Assembly: GCA_030824585.1 (NCBI GenBank)
Contig: JAVBXM010000165.1
Span: 19,693-83,692, forward strand
Length of the DNA: 64,000 nucleotides
DNA from: Phaeospirillum sp.
GTDB taxonomy: Bacteria; Pseudomonadota; Alphaproteobacteria; Rhodospirillales; Magnetospirillaceae
Reading direction: 5' to 3'
A program made the translations under genes and the position numbers. This document shows, one piece after another, positions 17,036-26,400 of the stretch. Position 1 is the first letter of the stretch, and every line of letters starts with the position of its first letter. A model generated the notes under the pieces. The model was not told the origin of the DNA. It did no database searches and worked only from the letters and a program-made list of their open reading frames with translations.

Positions 17036-18511
17036 TCAGTGCCCCACTTCGATATGAATCCCCTTCGTATTCACGGAGAAATACCGTGTGCCGCTCACTT
17101 TAAGGGCTTCGGAGATAAGGGTCACAAGGGGGGAACCGGGAGAGGTGTACTGAGGCTTGGCGTCGAGGCCAACGCCCCTCATCATTCGGATATCCTCATC
17201 GCTGCCGATAATGTAACGCAGCAGGAGCTCGTCATCCGATAAGCCGGTTCCGCCGAATTGGGCCCGCACCTGATCCAGCGAAGGCTCTGGCGGCTCCCAA
17301 TCCCTGAGTTCCTTGGTCCTCGGCAGGGACATGATTGTGTCCATGACCTCCGGATCGATGGAAGAGGCGGCATCCTGGCCCCAGAAGCCCAGGGCGTAAT
17401 AAATCAGGTCGTCAACCACCTGCTTGTAGCGCTCGCCCACGACGACGTTGATGGAGGCCTGCGTGGCCACGAATTGCGAGAACGGCGTGACCATGATCGG
17501 ATAGCCGAAATCCTTCCGGACTCGAATGCATTCGTCGATCACCTGAGGCAAACGATCAAGCAGTTTCAACTGCGCCAACTGACGCCGAAGATTGCTGATC
17601 ACGCCCCCCGGGATCTGGTGAATGTATTGATAGTGATCGTATTCCAGCGGCGAGCCGATGGGGCGGCCTTCCCGTCGGGCAATGAATTCGAAGTGGTCGG
17701 TGACCGCCGCGAGTGGGGATTCGTCCATATGGGGCTCGAACCCCAAATGGCGGAGGTTGCTGGCGATATTGAAGACGGAAGGTTGGCCGGCTCCGTTGGC
17801 CAGTGGCGGAATGGCGGTGTGGAGGGTCCGGATGCCAAGCCGGGCGGCTTCGAGGTAACACAGCGGGGCCAGGCCGGTGGTGCAATGCGAATGGAATTCG
17901 ATGGGACTGTCGCCGATATGGCTCAAAATCACTGGGACCAAGGCGCGGGTCCGTTCCGGGGTAAGTAGGCCACCGGGATCCTTCAGAAAAACGGAATCCG
18001 CCCCGCTGGCGGCGGCCTCTGCGGCTTTGGTCGCGTAGTATGCCTCGGTGTGCTTTGGCGAGATGGAATAGATCAAGGCCAGATTGACCTCGATTCCGGC
18101 AGCCTTGGCGAACTTAATGTAATCCGGGACGCGGAGGCTGTAATCATTCGAAGCCTCCATGAGATGCAGCCGCCGAACACCATTGGCGGCCAATCGCTCC
18201 ATCCAGAGCTTGACGAGGCACTGCGGCACAATTCCGAAACCGGTGATGCTGCATTGCTGCATCACCGCCAGGGGAGTCTTGGTGATCAGCCGCGATGCTT
18301 GGCGGATGCGTTCCCAGGGATCATCGCGCACATCGCGAACGATGGTCTTGAAGTGAGCTGGCGCCATGATCTCTATGGCGGAATAGCCCGCCTCGTCGAG
18401 CCGGGATGCGATTGGCAGGATCATGTTGGTGGACATGAGCAGCGCCCAAAGAGACTGGTTGCCATCCCGCAAGGTGGTGTCCACGAAATGAATGTCGGTT
18501 CCGGCGGTCAT
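17036..18511 (-). CDS. Biotin-dependent carboxyltransferase subunit (pyruvate carboxylase B / oxaloacetate decarboxylase alpha type)
   Basis: A 491-residue HMGL-like TIM-barrel protein. FVDTTLRDGNQSLWA is the metal and substrate motif, VFLKDPGG contains the lysine that is carboxylated, and EFHSHCTTGLAP supplies metal histidines. The C-terminal biotin-carrier domain found in full OadA or PycB is absent, since no MKM-type motif is seen. The ATG at 18511 has GAGGC upstream; a GTG at 18523 is an alternative. It follows a truncated biotin carboxylase gene on the same strand, so in this genome the complex probably lacks its partners unless they are encoded elsewhere. Confidence 0.85.
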   Translation of the reverse strand: MTAGTDIHFVDTTLRDGNQSLWALLMSTNMILPIASRLDEAGYSAIEIMAPAHFKTIVRDVRDDPWERIRQASRLITKTPLAVMQQCSITGFGIVPQCLVKLWMERLAANGVRRLHLMEASNDYSLRVPDYIKFAKAAGIEVNLALIYSISPKHTEAYYATKAAEAAASGADSVFLKDPGGLLTPERTRALVPVILSHIGDSPIEFHSHCTTGLAPLCYLEAARLGIRTLHTAIPPLANGAGQPSVFNIASNLRHLGFEPHMDESPLAAVTDHFEFIARREGRPIGSPLEYDHYQYIHQIPGGVISNLRRQLAQLKLLDRLPQVIDECIRVRKDFGYPIMVTPFSQFVATQASINVVVGERYKQVVDDLIYYALGFWGQDAASSIDPEVMDTIMSLPRTKELRDWEPPEPSLDQVRAQFGGTGLSDDELLLRYIIGSDEDIRMMRGVGLDAKPQYTSPGSPLVTLISEALKVSGTRYFSVNTKGIHIEVGH

Positions 18512-18532
18512 AATGCGCCTCACATTGCCTGT

Positions 18533-18936
18533 TTATGGGAGAGAAGCCGCCCCACGGGCCAGCAAGGCCTCGATCCATCGGACATGCGTCCGTCCGTCGC
18601 GGAATTCAGGCTGCTGGATGACGGTCTTGAGGAAGGGAATGGTGGTCTGGATGCCCTCGACGGATATGCCGTCAAGGGCGGTCTCCATTCGGGCGATCGC
18701 CGCCCCCCGCGTCTCCGCGTGAACGATGATCTTGGCCAGCATCGAATCGTAATACGGCGGGACCAGATAGCCGGCATAGCAGTGGGTGTCCACCCGAAGC
18801 CCACCTTGCTCCGGGATAATCCAGGTCCGGATCCGACCGGGACTGGGACGAAATCCCTGATCGGCCGCCTCGGCGTTGACGCGACACTCGATGGAGTGTC
18901 CACGGGGCTGAATATCGGCTTGGCCGAAGCTTAAAG
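18533..18936 (-). pseudogene. accC: Biotin carboxylase C-terminal remnant
   Basis: About 134 codons match the C-terminal third of biotin carboxylase: GQADIQPRGHSIECRVNAE, then RVDTHCYAGYLVPPYYDSML and ARMETALDGISVEGIQT. Upstream of about 18936 the homology stops abruptly and the DNA becomes the ribosome site and start of the livH-type permease on the other strand. The ATP-grasp N-terminal two thirds are missing, so it cannot be active. This marks a recombination breakpoint between the carboxylase operon and the ABC operon. Confidence 0.85.
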
Positions 18937-18958
18937 CCAACACGGGGGAAGACGTATC

Positions 18959-19849
18959 GTGGATCTTGGTACATTTCTTCAACTTCTGCTGTTTGGAATT
19001 AGCTGGGGTGCCCTGTACGCGCTGATCGCGACCGGCCTCAATCTGATCTACGGCGTCATGAAGATTCTCAACATCGCGCACGGCGAGCTGCTGATGTTTG
19101 GGGCCTACATCACATTCTGGCTTTTCACGCTCTGGGGAATCAGCCCGATCGTAAGCGTTCCCCTAGCCGCCGTGGTGATGTTCCTGTTCGGAGTCTTCAT
19201 CCACAAGGGGCTGGTCGCCCTGATACAGGCGAAGAATCCGTCGCATGAGGCTTTCGAGAACGCGACGCTTATCATCTTCTTCGGCGTTCTGCTCATCTTG
19301 CAGAATACGGCCCTGCTGATGTGGTCGGCGGATTATCGCATAGTCACTTATATGACCGGGCTGGTTTCGGTGGGGGACATCTCCATCGCCGGCAATCGGC
19401 TGCTAGTGGCGGCGGTCGCTTTCGCTCTCACCGCAGCCATGTATGCCATGATGCGATTTTCACTGTTCGGAAAGGCCATCCGTGCCGTCAGCCAGGATCG
19501 TCCTACGTCGCAGTTGATGGGCATCAACATTGATCGGGTCGGGCTGCTTGGCTTCGGAATAGGGTCGGCCATCGCCGGCGCCGCCGGCGGCCTGGCCAGC
19601 ACGATCTACGTCATCACACCGACGATTGGCCTGCTGTTCACCATCAAAGCCTTCACGGTGATGGTGGTCGGCGGCCTGGGAAGCCAAATCGGGACATTAG
19701 TCGCTGGGGTGTCGCTGGGGATCCTGGAAGCGTTCGCGGGCGTGACGATCGGCTCCGAATACAAGGATGTGGTCGGATACGCCTTACTGATCGCCTTCAT
19801 CGTCTTTAAGCACCGAGGTGCCTCCAGCCGGGGAAGTGAGATAAAATGA
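18959..19849 (+). CDS. livH: Branched-chain-type ABC permease
   Basis: A 296-residue LivH-type membrane protein with about eight hydrophobic segments. It begins GISWGALYALIATGLNLIYG, a family signature, and has the cytoplasmic coupling region GKAIRAVSQDRPTSQLMGI. The start is GTG at 18959, preceded by GGGGGAAG. It overlaps the next permease gene by 4 bp and opens a seven-gene plus-strand run ending at 25351. The upstream gene is a truncated accC remnant, so the promoter must lie within or very near that breakpoint. Confidence 0.92.
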   Translation: MDLGTFLQLLLFGISWGALYALIATGLNLIYGVMKILNIAHGELLMFGAYITFWLFTLWGISPIVSVPLAAVVMFLFGVFIHKGLVALIQAKNPSHEAFENATLIIFFGVLLILQNTALLMWSADYRIVTYMTGLVSVGDISIAGNRLLVAAVAFALTAAMYAMMRFSLFGKAIRAVSQDRPTSQLMGINIDRVGLLGFGIGSAIAGAAGGLASTIYVITPTIGLLFTIKAFTVMVVGGLGSQIGTLVAGVSLGILEAFAGVTIGSEYKDVVGYALLIAFIVFKHRGASSRGSEIK

Positions 19850-20796
19850 GCGGAAAATATCTTGTAGTCGCTTCCATTATAATTGCTGCGATTATCTCGC
19901 TGCCAATATGGGGATCATCGTATTACATATCATTCTTAATTAATATGTTTATGTATATAGTGATGGCGTCGAGCTGGAATCTATTCTCAGGCATGACCGG
20001 CTACGCGTCTCTAGGGCAAGGTCTTTTCTTCGGGATCGGCGCGTATGCCTTTGCAGTTTCCACGGTAACGCTGGGACTTCACCCCATCACAGGGTTTCTC
20101 ATGGCGGCGGTCTTCGCGGCCCTGGGGGCCCTGATCCTTGGCCTGACGTTGCTCTCCACCCGGATTCGGGTCGCGTATTTCGCGATTGTCATGCTCGGGT
20201 TCAACGAGATCTTCAAGACCCTGGTCGCCAACACTAAGTCGCTCGGATCTTCATACGGCTTAACCCTGCCAGCCTTGTCGAGCAGCCTGATCGCCTATTA
20301 CTTCCTTCTTGGTCTATCCATCTTCGTCGTGGCGGCGGGAACGATGATCGCGCGGCACCCACTGGGCCTCGGCTTGCGGGCCATCGTCGCCGACGAAGTG
20401 GCCGCCGAGGTCAGCGGCATGAACACCGCGGGGCATAAGATCGGCATGTTCGTCCTGAGCGGCACGCTGATCAGCCTGTGCGGCGGCATGATCGCCTGGT
20501 ACTGGAGTTATATCGACCCCTTCATGGCGTTTGATCTGGCGCTGTCCTTCGAGATGCTGGTCATGGCCGTGTTCGGCGGCATCGGAACCGTCCTGGGGCC
20601 GGTTCTGGGGGCTGTTTTCATCTGCCTCGTGAAGGAGGTGCTGTCGACCAGCATCCCTCATCTCCACACCATCGTCTTTGGCGTCTTGGTCCTGGGACTG
20701 ATCATCTGGCGTCCCGGCGGCTTGATCCAGGTGGTTGATACCGTGGCGGCGCGTTTCCGGCGTGCCCGCGAGGCAATCGAGGAGGAGGCGCGATGA
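19846..20796 (+). CDS. livM: Branched-chain-type ABC permease
   Basis: A 316-residue LivM-type permease. Visible marks are SSWNLFSGMTGYASLGQGLFFGI and the coupling region GLGLRAIVADEVAAEVSGMN. The first 90 bases are noticeably AT-rich compared with neighbours. It overlaps livH and livG by 4 bp each, indicating coupled translation. It pairs with LivH to form the channel; the binding protein at 10349 is the probable partner. Confidence 0.92.
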   Translation: MSGKYLVVASIIIAAIISLPIWGSSYYISFLINMFMYIVMASSWNLFSGMTGYASLGQGLFFGIGAYAFAVSTVTLGLHPITGFLMAAVFAALGALILGLTLLSTRIRVAYFAIVMLGFNEIFKTLVANTKSLGSSYGLTLPALSSSLIAYYFLLGLSIFVVAAGTMIARHPLGLGLRAIVADEVAAEVSGMNTAGHKIGMFVLSGTLISLCGGMIAWYWSYIDPFMAFDLALSFEMLVMAVFGGIGTVLGPVLGAVFICLVKEVLSTSIPHLHTIVFGVLVLGLIIWRPGGLIQVVDTVAARFRRAREAIEEEAR

Positions 20797-21545
20797 CCGA
20801 CGAAGTTCTGGACGTCAGGAACCTTTCGATCAATTTCGGTGGAGTCATGGCACTGCGGGATGTCAGCTTCCGGATCGAACCGGGGCGAATCATCGGCATC
20901 ATGGGGCCGAATGGCGCCGGCAAGACCACGCTTTTCAATCTCGTCTCCGGGGTCTATCGGCCCACATCCGGGAGCATCCGCTTTGGCGGCAGACAATTGG
21001 CGGGGCTGAAGCCGTGGAAGGTCTGTCGGTCAGGCATCGGTCGGACGTTCCAGAGCGGACGGCCCTTCACCAATCTCACGGCACTGGAGAATGTGCTGGT
21101 GGGGCTTCGTTATGGCAAGCCGGGCGAGATCCTCGGCGGCAAGGATGCGCACCGGGAAGCCCAGAGAATTCTCGGGTTCGTCGGTCTGGACGGCCATGGC
21201 GACCGCCATGTGTCCCAACTGAACCTCATGGAACGCAAGATCGTTGAATTGGCGCGGGTGCTGGCGACCCGGCCCAAGGTTCTTCTCCTCGATGAACTCC
21301 TCGCGGGCCTTAATCCCATGGACCTGGCACCGGCCATTCATGTGATCCGCAAAGTAAGGGACGAGATGGGAATCTCTGTGGTTTGGATCGAGCACATCAT
21401 GAAGGTCCTGATGGAAACCTGCGAGCACTTGATCGTGCTGCATCATGGGGAAAAGCTGGCCGAGGGGACCCCGGCGGAAATCGCGACCGACACCGTCGTG
21501 GCGGAAGCCTATTTCGGCAAGAAGGGGGGACGCGGCTTTGTCTGA
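20793..21545 (+). CDS. livG: Branched-chain-type ABC ATP-binding protein
   Basis: A 250-residue LivG-type ATPase. Walker A is GPNGAGKTTLFN and Walker B is KVLLLDELLAGLNP. The signature loop is SQLNLMERKIVELARVLA rather than the usual LSGGQ or LSYG, a change in the ABC signature that is worth noting although LivG proteins vary here. Family contact residues GIGRTFQSGRPF are present. It overlaps the next ATPase gene by 8 bp. Confidence 0.92.
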   Translation: MTDEVLDVRNLSINFGGVMALRDVSFRIEPGRIIGIMGPNGAGKTTLFNLVSGVYRPTSGSIRFGGRQLAGLKPWKVCRSGIGRTFQSGRPFTNLTALENVLVGLRYGKPGEILGGKDAHREAQRILGFVGLDGHGDRHVSQLNLMERKIVELARVLATRPKVLLLDELLAGLNPMDLAPAIHVIRKVRDEMGISVVWIEHIMKVLMETCEHLIVLHHGEKLAEGTPAEIATDTVVAEAYFGKKGGRGFV

Positions 21546-22251
21546 TCTGCTGAAGATTGATGCCATCGACGTTTCCTATGGAGACGTGCAGGTCATCAAC
21601 AGCCTGTCCTTGACTGTGCCGCAGGGAGAAATCGTTGCCCTGTTCGGAGGCAACGGCGCCGGTAAGACGACGACGCTCCGTGCCGTATCGGGTTTGGTAA
21701 AACCCCGTTCAGGTGGAATCCAGTTTTGCGGCAACGAGATTTCACGGATGCCGGCCCATACCTTGCCGGAGCTTGGTTTGACCCACGTTCCGGAAGGTCG
21801 CCATGTTTTCCCGCACATGACCGTGAGGGAGAATCTGGAATTGGGCGCCTACACACCCAGGGTCCGAGGCCGGATGCGCCAGAACATGGAGGCGGTCTTT
21901 GACCTGTTTCCCGTTCTCAAGTCGCGAAGCAACAGCCCCGCCGGGGTCCTGAGCGGTGGGCAACAGCAGATGGTGGCTATCGGAAGGGGATTGATGGCCG
22001 AGCCGAAATTGCTGCTGCTGGACGAGCCCTCTTTGGGACTGGCGCCAGCCATCGTCGATACGATGTTCGAGACGATCAAGCGGATCAGGGACCTTGGCGT
22101 CACGGTGCTGCTGGTGGAGCAGAATCTATGGGAATCAGTCGCTATTGCCGACCGCTATTACCTGATGGCGACGGGGCGGATGGTGTCTTGTGGCTTGCCC
22201 CAGGATCTTGCGGCGGATGAGGCCTTTCAGAAGGCCTATCTCGGCATCTGA
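21538..22251 (+). CDS. livF: Branched-chain-type ABC ATP-binding protein
   Basis: A 237-residue LivF-type ATPase when started at the TTG at 21538, which has AGGGGGG upstream and overlaps the livG stop; an upstream start at 21445 would add an implausible basic leader. Walker A is GGNGAGKTTTLR, signature LSGGQQQMVAIGRGLM and Walker B KLLLLDEPSLGLAP. HVPEGRHVFPHMTV is the family Q-loop region. With LivG it powers the importer. Confidence 0.92.
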   Translation: MSDLLKIDAIDVSYGDVQVINSLSLTVPQGEIVALFGGNGAGKTTTLRAVSGLVKPRSGGIQFCGNEISRMPAHTLPELGLTHVPEGRHVFPHMTVRENLELGAYTPRVRGRMRQNMEAVFDLFPVLKSRSNSPAGVLSGGQQQMVAIGRGLMAEPKLLLLDEPSLGLAPAIVDTMFETIKRIRDLGVTVLLVEQNLWESVAIADRYYLMATGRMVSCGLPQDLAADEAFQKAYLGI

Positions 22252-22273
22252 AATTTCTGGGATGGAGGTGCAC

Positions 22274-23029
22274 ATGCGATTGTCGGGGAAGGTGGCCATC
22301 GTCACTGGTGGCGGGAATGGCATCGGCTGGCGGTACGCCGAGAGGCTGGCCGCCGAAGGGGCAAGGCTTGTCATCGCGGAGATCGACGAGGCGGCAGGTC
22401 GCGAGGCGGCACGCCGGATCAATGCCGCCGGCGGCCAGGCCATCGCGGTACGGACGGATGTCAGTTCCGAACCGGACACTCTCGGCGTAGCAAGAGCGGC
22501 GATCGAGGCGTTCGGCGGAATCGATATTCTCGTCAACAACGCCGCGCTGTTCGCCAACATCTCCGTGAAGCCCGTCGAGGAGCTCGGTGTCTCGGAATGG
22601 GACCGGGTCATGGCCGTCAACCTGCGGGGCACGTTCCTGATGGCGCGGGCCGTCCTGCCGAGCATGAAGGCTTGCGGAAGCGGTAAGATCGTCAATATCT
22701 CCTCGAATACCGTGTTCAGCGGTGGCCCCAGCATGTCCCATTACGTGGCGTCAAAGGCCGGAGTCATCGGCTTGACCCGCTCTTTGGCGCGTGAAGTCGG
22801 CCCATTCGGTATCTGCGTCAACGTCATTACTCCCGGACTGACCGACACCGCCGCGGCGGAGCAGACCATCTCCAAAGACCGGTTCGACGTCGTGGTTGGC
22901 GCCCGATCAATCCGGCGCCGGCAAGCTCCCGACGACCTTGCCGGCACGGTCGTCTTCCTGTGCTCCGCGGACAGCGATTTCATTACCGGCCAGATCATCA
23001 ACGTGGATGGCGGCCACATTCTTCATTGA
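22274..23029 (+). CDS. Short-chain dehydrogenase/reductase
   Basis: A 251-residue classical SDR. The nucleotide motif is VTGGGNGIG at residues about 12-20, the NNAA motif is LVNNAALF, and the catalytic serine and YVASK lie in NISSNTVFSGG and SHYVASKAG. The start at 22274 is chosen because GGAGG sits 7 bp upstream. It follows livF by 22 bp in the same operon. With the aldehyde dehydrogenase and second SDR downstream it could oxidise an aromatic alcohol; substrate unknown. Confidence 0.88.
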   Translation: MRLSGKVAIVTGGGNGIGWRYAERLAAEGARLVIAEIDEAAGREAARRINAAGGQAIAVRTDVSSEPDTLGVARAAIEAFGGIDILVNNAALFANISVKPVEELGVSEWDRVMAVNLRGTFLMARAVLPSMKACGSGKIVNISSNTVFSGGPSMSHYVASKAGVIGLTRSLAREVGPFGICVNVITPGLTDTAAAEQTISKDRFDVVVGARSIRRRQAPDDLAGTVVFLCSADSDFITGQIINVDGGHILH

Positions 23030-23056
23030 CCCAAAGGGGCGATCCGGGAGAGTCAG

Positions 23057-24553
23057 ATGGCAGGTTCTGATTGCGCGTCCGTTCGACGCCGGGCCTTGGG
23101 CGCCGGCAACTTCCTTGGACAATATATCGAAGGGGAATGGCGCCCCGGTCGCAGTGGAAGGGTGTTCGAGGATCAAGATCCCTTTTCCGGAGACGTCGTG
23201 GCCGAACTGGCCTTGGCCTCGGTCACCGATCTGGACGACGCGTATCAGGCCGCCGCCAGGGCCCAGCCCGCTTGGGAGCGTACGCTTCCATCGGAGAGAG
23301 CCAGAATCCTTCGCAACGTGGTGTCTGTACTGGAGGCGCGAAAGGACGAAATTGTCTCTTGGCTGATCCAGGAAACCGGCAGCACCCGTATCAAGGCGGA
23401 GTTGGAGTGGCGCTCGGTTCAGGCACAGGCCATCGAGGCGGCATCGCTGCCCCACCGTATGGACGGACGTATCTTGCCCATCGACGTTCCGGGAAAGGAA
23501 AGTCGCGTCTATCGCCGGCCAGTGGGCGTGGTTGGGGTCATCAGTCCCTGGAACTGGCCGATGACCCTATCCCACCGCTCGCTGTCGGCGGCCGTGGCTC
23601 TCGGCAACGCAGTCGTCCTGAAGCCGGCGGACGACACCCCGGTAAGCGGCGGCCTTCTCCTCGCTCAGATTTACGAAGAGGCGGGGCTCCCTCCGGGCCT
23701 TCTGAATGTCGTGGTGGGAGCGGTCGAGGAAATCGGCGACGCTTTCACCCTGCACCCTGTGCCGCGCGTCATCTCCTTCACCGGCTCGACTCTGGTGGGC
23801 CGGAGGATTGCCCGCCTCGCTGTGGAGGGGCGCATCAAGAAAGTGGCGCTGGAACTTGGGGGCAATGCCCCCTTGGTCGTTCTTGATGACGCGGACCTCG
23901 ATCAAGCGGTCAAAGCGGCGGTTTTCGGTCGTTTCTTCCACCAAGGTCAAATCTGCATGAGCACCAACCGCGTGATCGTGGACGGAAAAGTCTATGACGA
24001 GTTCGTCGCACGATTTGTCGAACGCGTGCGTGGCCTGAAGGTTGGCGACCCGTCGGAGAGCGATACGATCATCGGCCCGCTGATAAACAAGCGCCAGTTC
24101 GATCGGTTGGTTGCGACGATCGATCAGGCTCGAAGGGATGGGGTGCGGTGTGTGGTTGATGGCGAGGCTGAAGGTTTGGTTCTGCCACCCCACGTTTTCC
24201 GCGATGTGCCCAATGAGTCCCATTTGGCCCAGACCGAGTTGTTCGGGCCGGTCGCCCCCCTTATCCGGGCCGAAAACGAAGCCGATGCGATGAGATTGGC
24301 GAACGCCACCGAGTATGGTCTGAGCAGCGCCGTCTTCGGCCGCGACGAGGAACGAGCGCTCCGGTTCGCCGCGGGCCTGGAGGTTGGGATGACTCATCTG
24401 AACGACACCACCGTGAACGCCGCGGTCAACAATCCGTTCGGAGGTGAAAAGAACAGCGGGCTTGGCCGTTTCGGTGGGGAGTGGAATATCCACGAGTTCA
24501 CCCGAGACCACTGGGTGACGGTTCAGCATCAAATCCGGAGTTATCCATTCTGA
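23057..24553 (+). CDS. Aldehyde dehydrogenase, aromatic-aldehyde type
   Basis: A 498-residue NAD(P)-dependent aldehyde dehydrogenase. The catalytic cysteine is in GQICMSTNR, the general base glutamate in VALELGGNAPL, the nucleotide loop is FTGSTLVGR, and SPWNWPM is the substrate-proximal motif. The overall pattern is closest to benzaldehyde/vanillin dehydrogenase-type enzymes. It sits between two SDR genes with short gaps, so an alcohol to aldehyde to acid sequence is plausible, whose product could be activated by the PaaK-type ligase or handled by a UbiD. Confidence 0.9.
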   Translation: MAGSDCASVRRRALGAGNFLGQYIEGEWRPGRSGRVFEDQDPFSGDVVAELALASVTDLDDAYQAAARAQPAWERTLPSERARILRNVVSVLEARKDEIVSWLIQETGSTRIKAELEWRSVQAQAIEAASLPHRMDGRILPIDVPGKESRVYRRPVGVVGVISPWNWPMTLSHRSLSAAVALGNAVVLKPADDTPVSGGLLLAQIYEEAGLPPGLLNVVVGAVEEIGDAFTLHPVPRVISFTGSTLVGRRIARLAVEGRIKKVALELGGNAPLVVLDDADLDQAVKAAVFGRFFHQGQICMSTNRVIVDGKVYDEFVARFVERVRGLKVGDPSESDTIIGPLINKRQFDRLVATIDQARRDGVRCVVDGEAEGLVLPPHVFRDVPNESHLAQTELFGPVAPLIRAENEADAMRLANATEYGLSSAVFGRDEERALRFAAGLEVGMTHLNDTTVNAAVNNPFGGEKNSGLGRFGGEWNIHEFTRDHWVTVQHQIRSYPF

Positions 24554-24568
24554 CGTCGGAAGGACCTG

Positions 24569-25351
24569 ATGCACGGATCCCCCTTGTTCTCGTTAACCGG
24601 TCAAGTCGCCCTGGTCACTGGAGCCGCCACCGGTCTTGGGCGCGCCATTAGCGAGGCGCTGCTGGAGGCGGGTGCGGATGTCGTGTGCTCGGACAAGGAT
24701 GTGACGCGACTGACGGAGACCGTGGAGCAACTTCGCGCGATCCGCGAAAACGTCATTGGGCTTGGCTGCGACGTGAGCAAGGCTCGCCAGGTGAAGGCTC
24801 TGATCCGCCAAACCCGCGACCGTCTGGGCCGCCTGGATATCCTTTTCAACAACGCCGGGATATCCCAGCGCCGCCCTGCCCGGCTCCATGAAATTTCGGC
24901 GGCCGACTGGAATCGCGTCATGGCCGTGAATCTGCAGGGGGTTTACGCCTGTTCGCGCGAAGCCCTCAAGATCATGATCCGGCAGAAAAGCGGCAAGATC
25001 ATCAACATCGCCTCCATTTGGGGGCTGGTCGGATCCTCCGGCATCAAGCCGCTGCCAGCCTATAATGCGTCGAAGGGGGCCGTGGTCAATCTCACCAGGG
25101 AAATGGGGATTGAATACGCCGCCTATGGAATCAACGTGAACGCCATCTGTCCTGGATTTTTCAGTACGCGTTTGGCGGATGGTGCCTATGACGACCCACG
25201 GTTCGTGCAGGCTCTGCGTGATGCCACGCCAATCCGGCGCATCGGCAAGCCCGAGGAGATCAAAGGGGCGGCGCTTTTCCTGGCGTCTCGAGCTTCCGAT
25301 TTCATGTGCGGACAGATGATCGTGCTCGATGGAGGCGTTCTCGCTCAGTAG
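24569..25351 (+). CDS. Short-chain dehydrogenase/reductase (second)
   Basis: A 260-residue classical SDR. VTGAATGLG is the nucleotide motif, DILFNNAGISQ the NNAG motif, NIASIWGLVGS the serine region and YNASKGAV the YxxxK. The C-terminus ends GQMIVLDGGVLAQ. It is the last gene of the run beginning at livH and lies 15 bp after the aldehyde dehydrogenase. It is clearly not a recent duplicate of the first SDR. Confidence 0.88.
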   Translation: MHGSPLFSLTGQVALVTGAATGLGRAISEALLEAGADVVCSDKDVTRLTETVEQLRAIRENVIGLGCDVSKARQVKALIRQTRDRLGRLDILFNNAGISQRRPARLHEISAADWNRVMAVNLQGVYACSREALKIMIRQKSGKIINIASIWGLVGSSGIKPLPAYNASKGAVVNLTREMGIEYAAYGINVNAICPGFFSTRLADGAYDDPRFVQALRDATPIRRIGKPEEIKGAALFLASRASDFMCGQMIVLDGGVLAQ

Positions 25352-25537
25352 ACGGCGGGGTCACGCCCGTTTCGTCGGCGTCTCCTCGCAAGCCTACGCC
25401 CTGGGGCGAAGGGGGGCGTCGTGTGTCCTCGAACTGAACGATTCCACCAATCCACCCCTCGTGCCTTCTCGTTCAAGGCCCGGCTCTCGGCCACGACAGC
25501 CTGCCTGGGCCGCAATCTTGAGCTTGCAATTCTTAAC

Positions 25538-25572
25538 ATCTAAGCTTAGATCTGCATTAGGTCTTATCTAAT
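25538..25572. promoter_or_regulatory. GntR promoter region: 14-bp palindrome and ATTAGGT-type operator
   Basis: A perfect palindrome ATCTAAGCTTAGAT (25538-25551) is followed by ATTAG-N7-CTAAT (25556-25572), whose core AGGTCTTATCT matches the AGGT-N3-ACCT sites at 29155, 29261 and 34350. It lies just upstream of the GntR gene. The rest of the gap from 25352 holds nothing recognisable. Confidence 0.6.
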
Positions 25573-25588
25573 AAGGGGCGACGCCAGC

Positions 25589-26365
25589 GTGACTGAGAAT
25601 TTTGATAGCACGACCGGATCGATCGACGCTCCCATCTTTCTCCCCCTGGGAAGAAAAAAGGCCTACGAGGAAGTCAGCGACGAAATCCGCAAGTTGATCC
25701 ACACCCGTCGGCTACAGCCCTCGCACCGCTTGCCGACGGAAAGGGAGCTGGCGGAGCAGTTCGGGGTCAGCCGCATGGTGGTCCGGGAGGCGATCCGGAC
25801 ACTGGAGCGTTCTGGATTACTGGCGGTCAAGAAGGGCCCTCGGGGTGGCATTTTCGTCACCCAGCAGTATGACCGACCGATAACGGACTCCATCGCCAAT
25901 CTTCTGGCCGGCGGAGGCGCCAGTTTGGCCAATCTTTTTGAGATGCGCCAGCTGATCGAGCCTTTCGCGGCATCACGGGCGGCCGAGCTGGCTTCCACCG
26001 AGGAACTAGACCAATTGGTGGCGCTGCTGCATGAAGCCGACAAAACCAGTGAAAGCCTTCCGGATCTGCGTTCGCATAATATCGAATTCCACCGCACGAT
26101 TCTGCGCATCTGTCGAAACCCCGTCATGGGCATGATCGGTGACGCGGTTCTGACCATTCTGAGTAACCGGATCAGGGGTGTTCTCAGTCCGGATACCTCA
26201 CATCAAGCGCTGGACATGCATCGCAAAATTCTCGAGGCGATGCGCAAGCGCCAGTCGGGAAAGGCTAAGACCCTGATGGAGGAAGATATTCAGGCCACGG
26301 GTCGCCGTTTGGCTGAGTTGGGACCCGAGGCCCTCCGACAGCTGGCTGCCTTTGACGCGGGCTGA
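25589..26365 (+). CDS. GntR-family regulator, FadR/VanR subfamily
   Basis: A 258-residue regulator. The winged helix spans [31 protein letters not shown], read in pieces as [16 protein letters not shown] and [10 protein letters not shown]. The all-helical FCD effector domain follows, with [18 protein letters not shown] and an H-containing [12 protein letters not shown], plus the late histidine in [14 protein letters not shown] domains bind metals and organic acids. Start is GTG at 25589 after AAGGGG. It lies upstream of aroC, ribA and idi, and its own promoter carries an operator copy repeated elsewhere. Confidence 0.9.
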   Translation: MTENFDSTTGSIDAPIFLPLGRKKAYEEVSDEIRKLIHTRRLQPSHRLPTERELAEQFGVSRMVVREAIRTLERSGLLAVKKGPRGGIFVTQQYDRPITDSIANLLAGGGASLANLFEMRQLIEPFAASRAAELASTEELDQLVALLHEADKTSESLPDLRSHNIEFHRTILRICRNPVMGMIGDAVLTILSNRIRGVLSPDTSHQALDMHRKILEAMRKRQSGKAKTLMEEDIQATGRRLAELGPEALRQLAAFDAG

Positions 26366-26400
26366 GCGGGATCAGCCGTGCGCGAGTAGCGGGAGAGATC

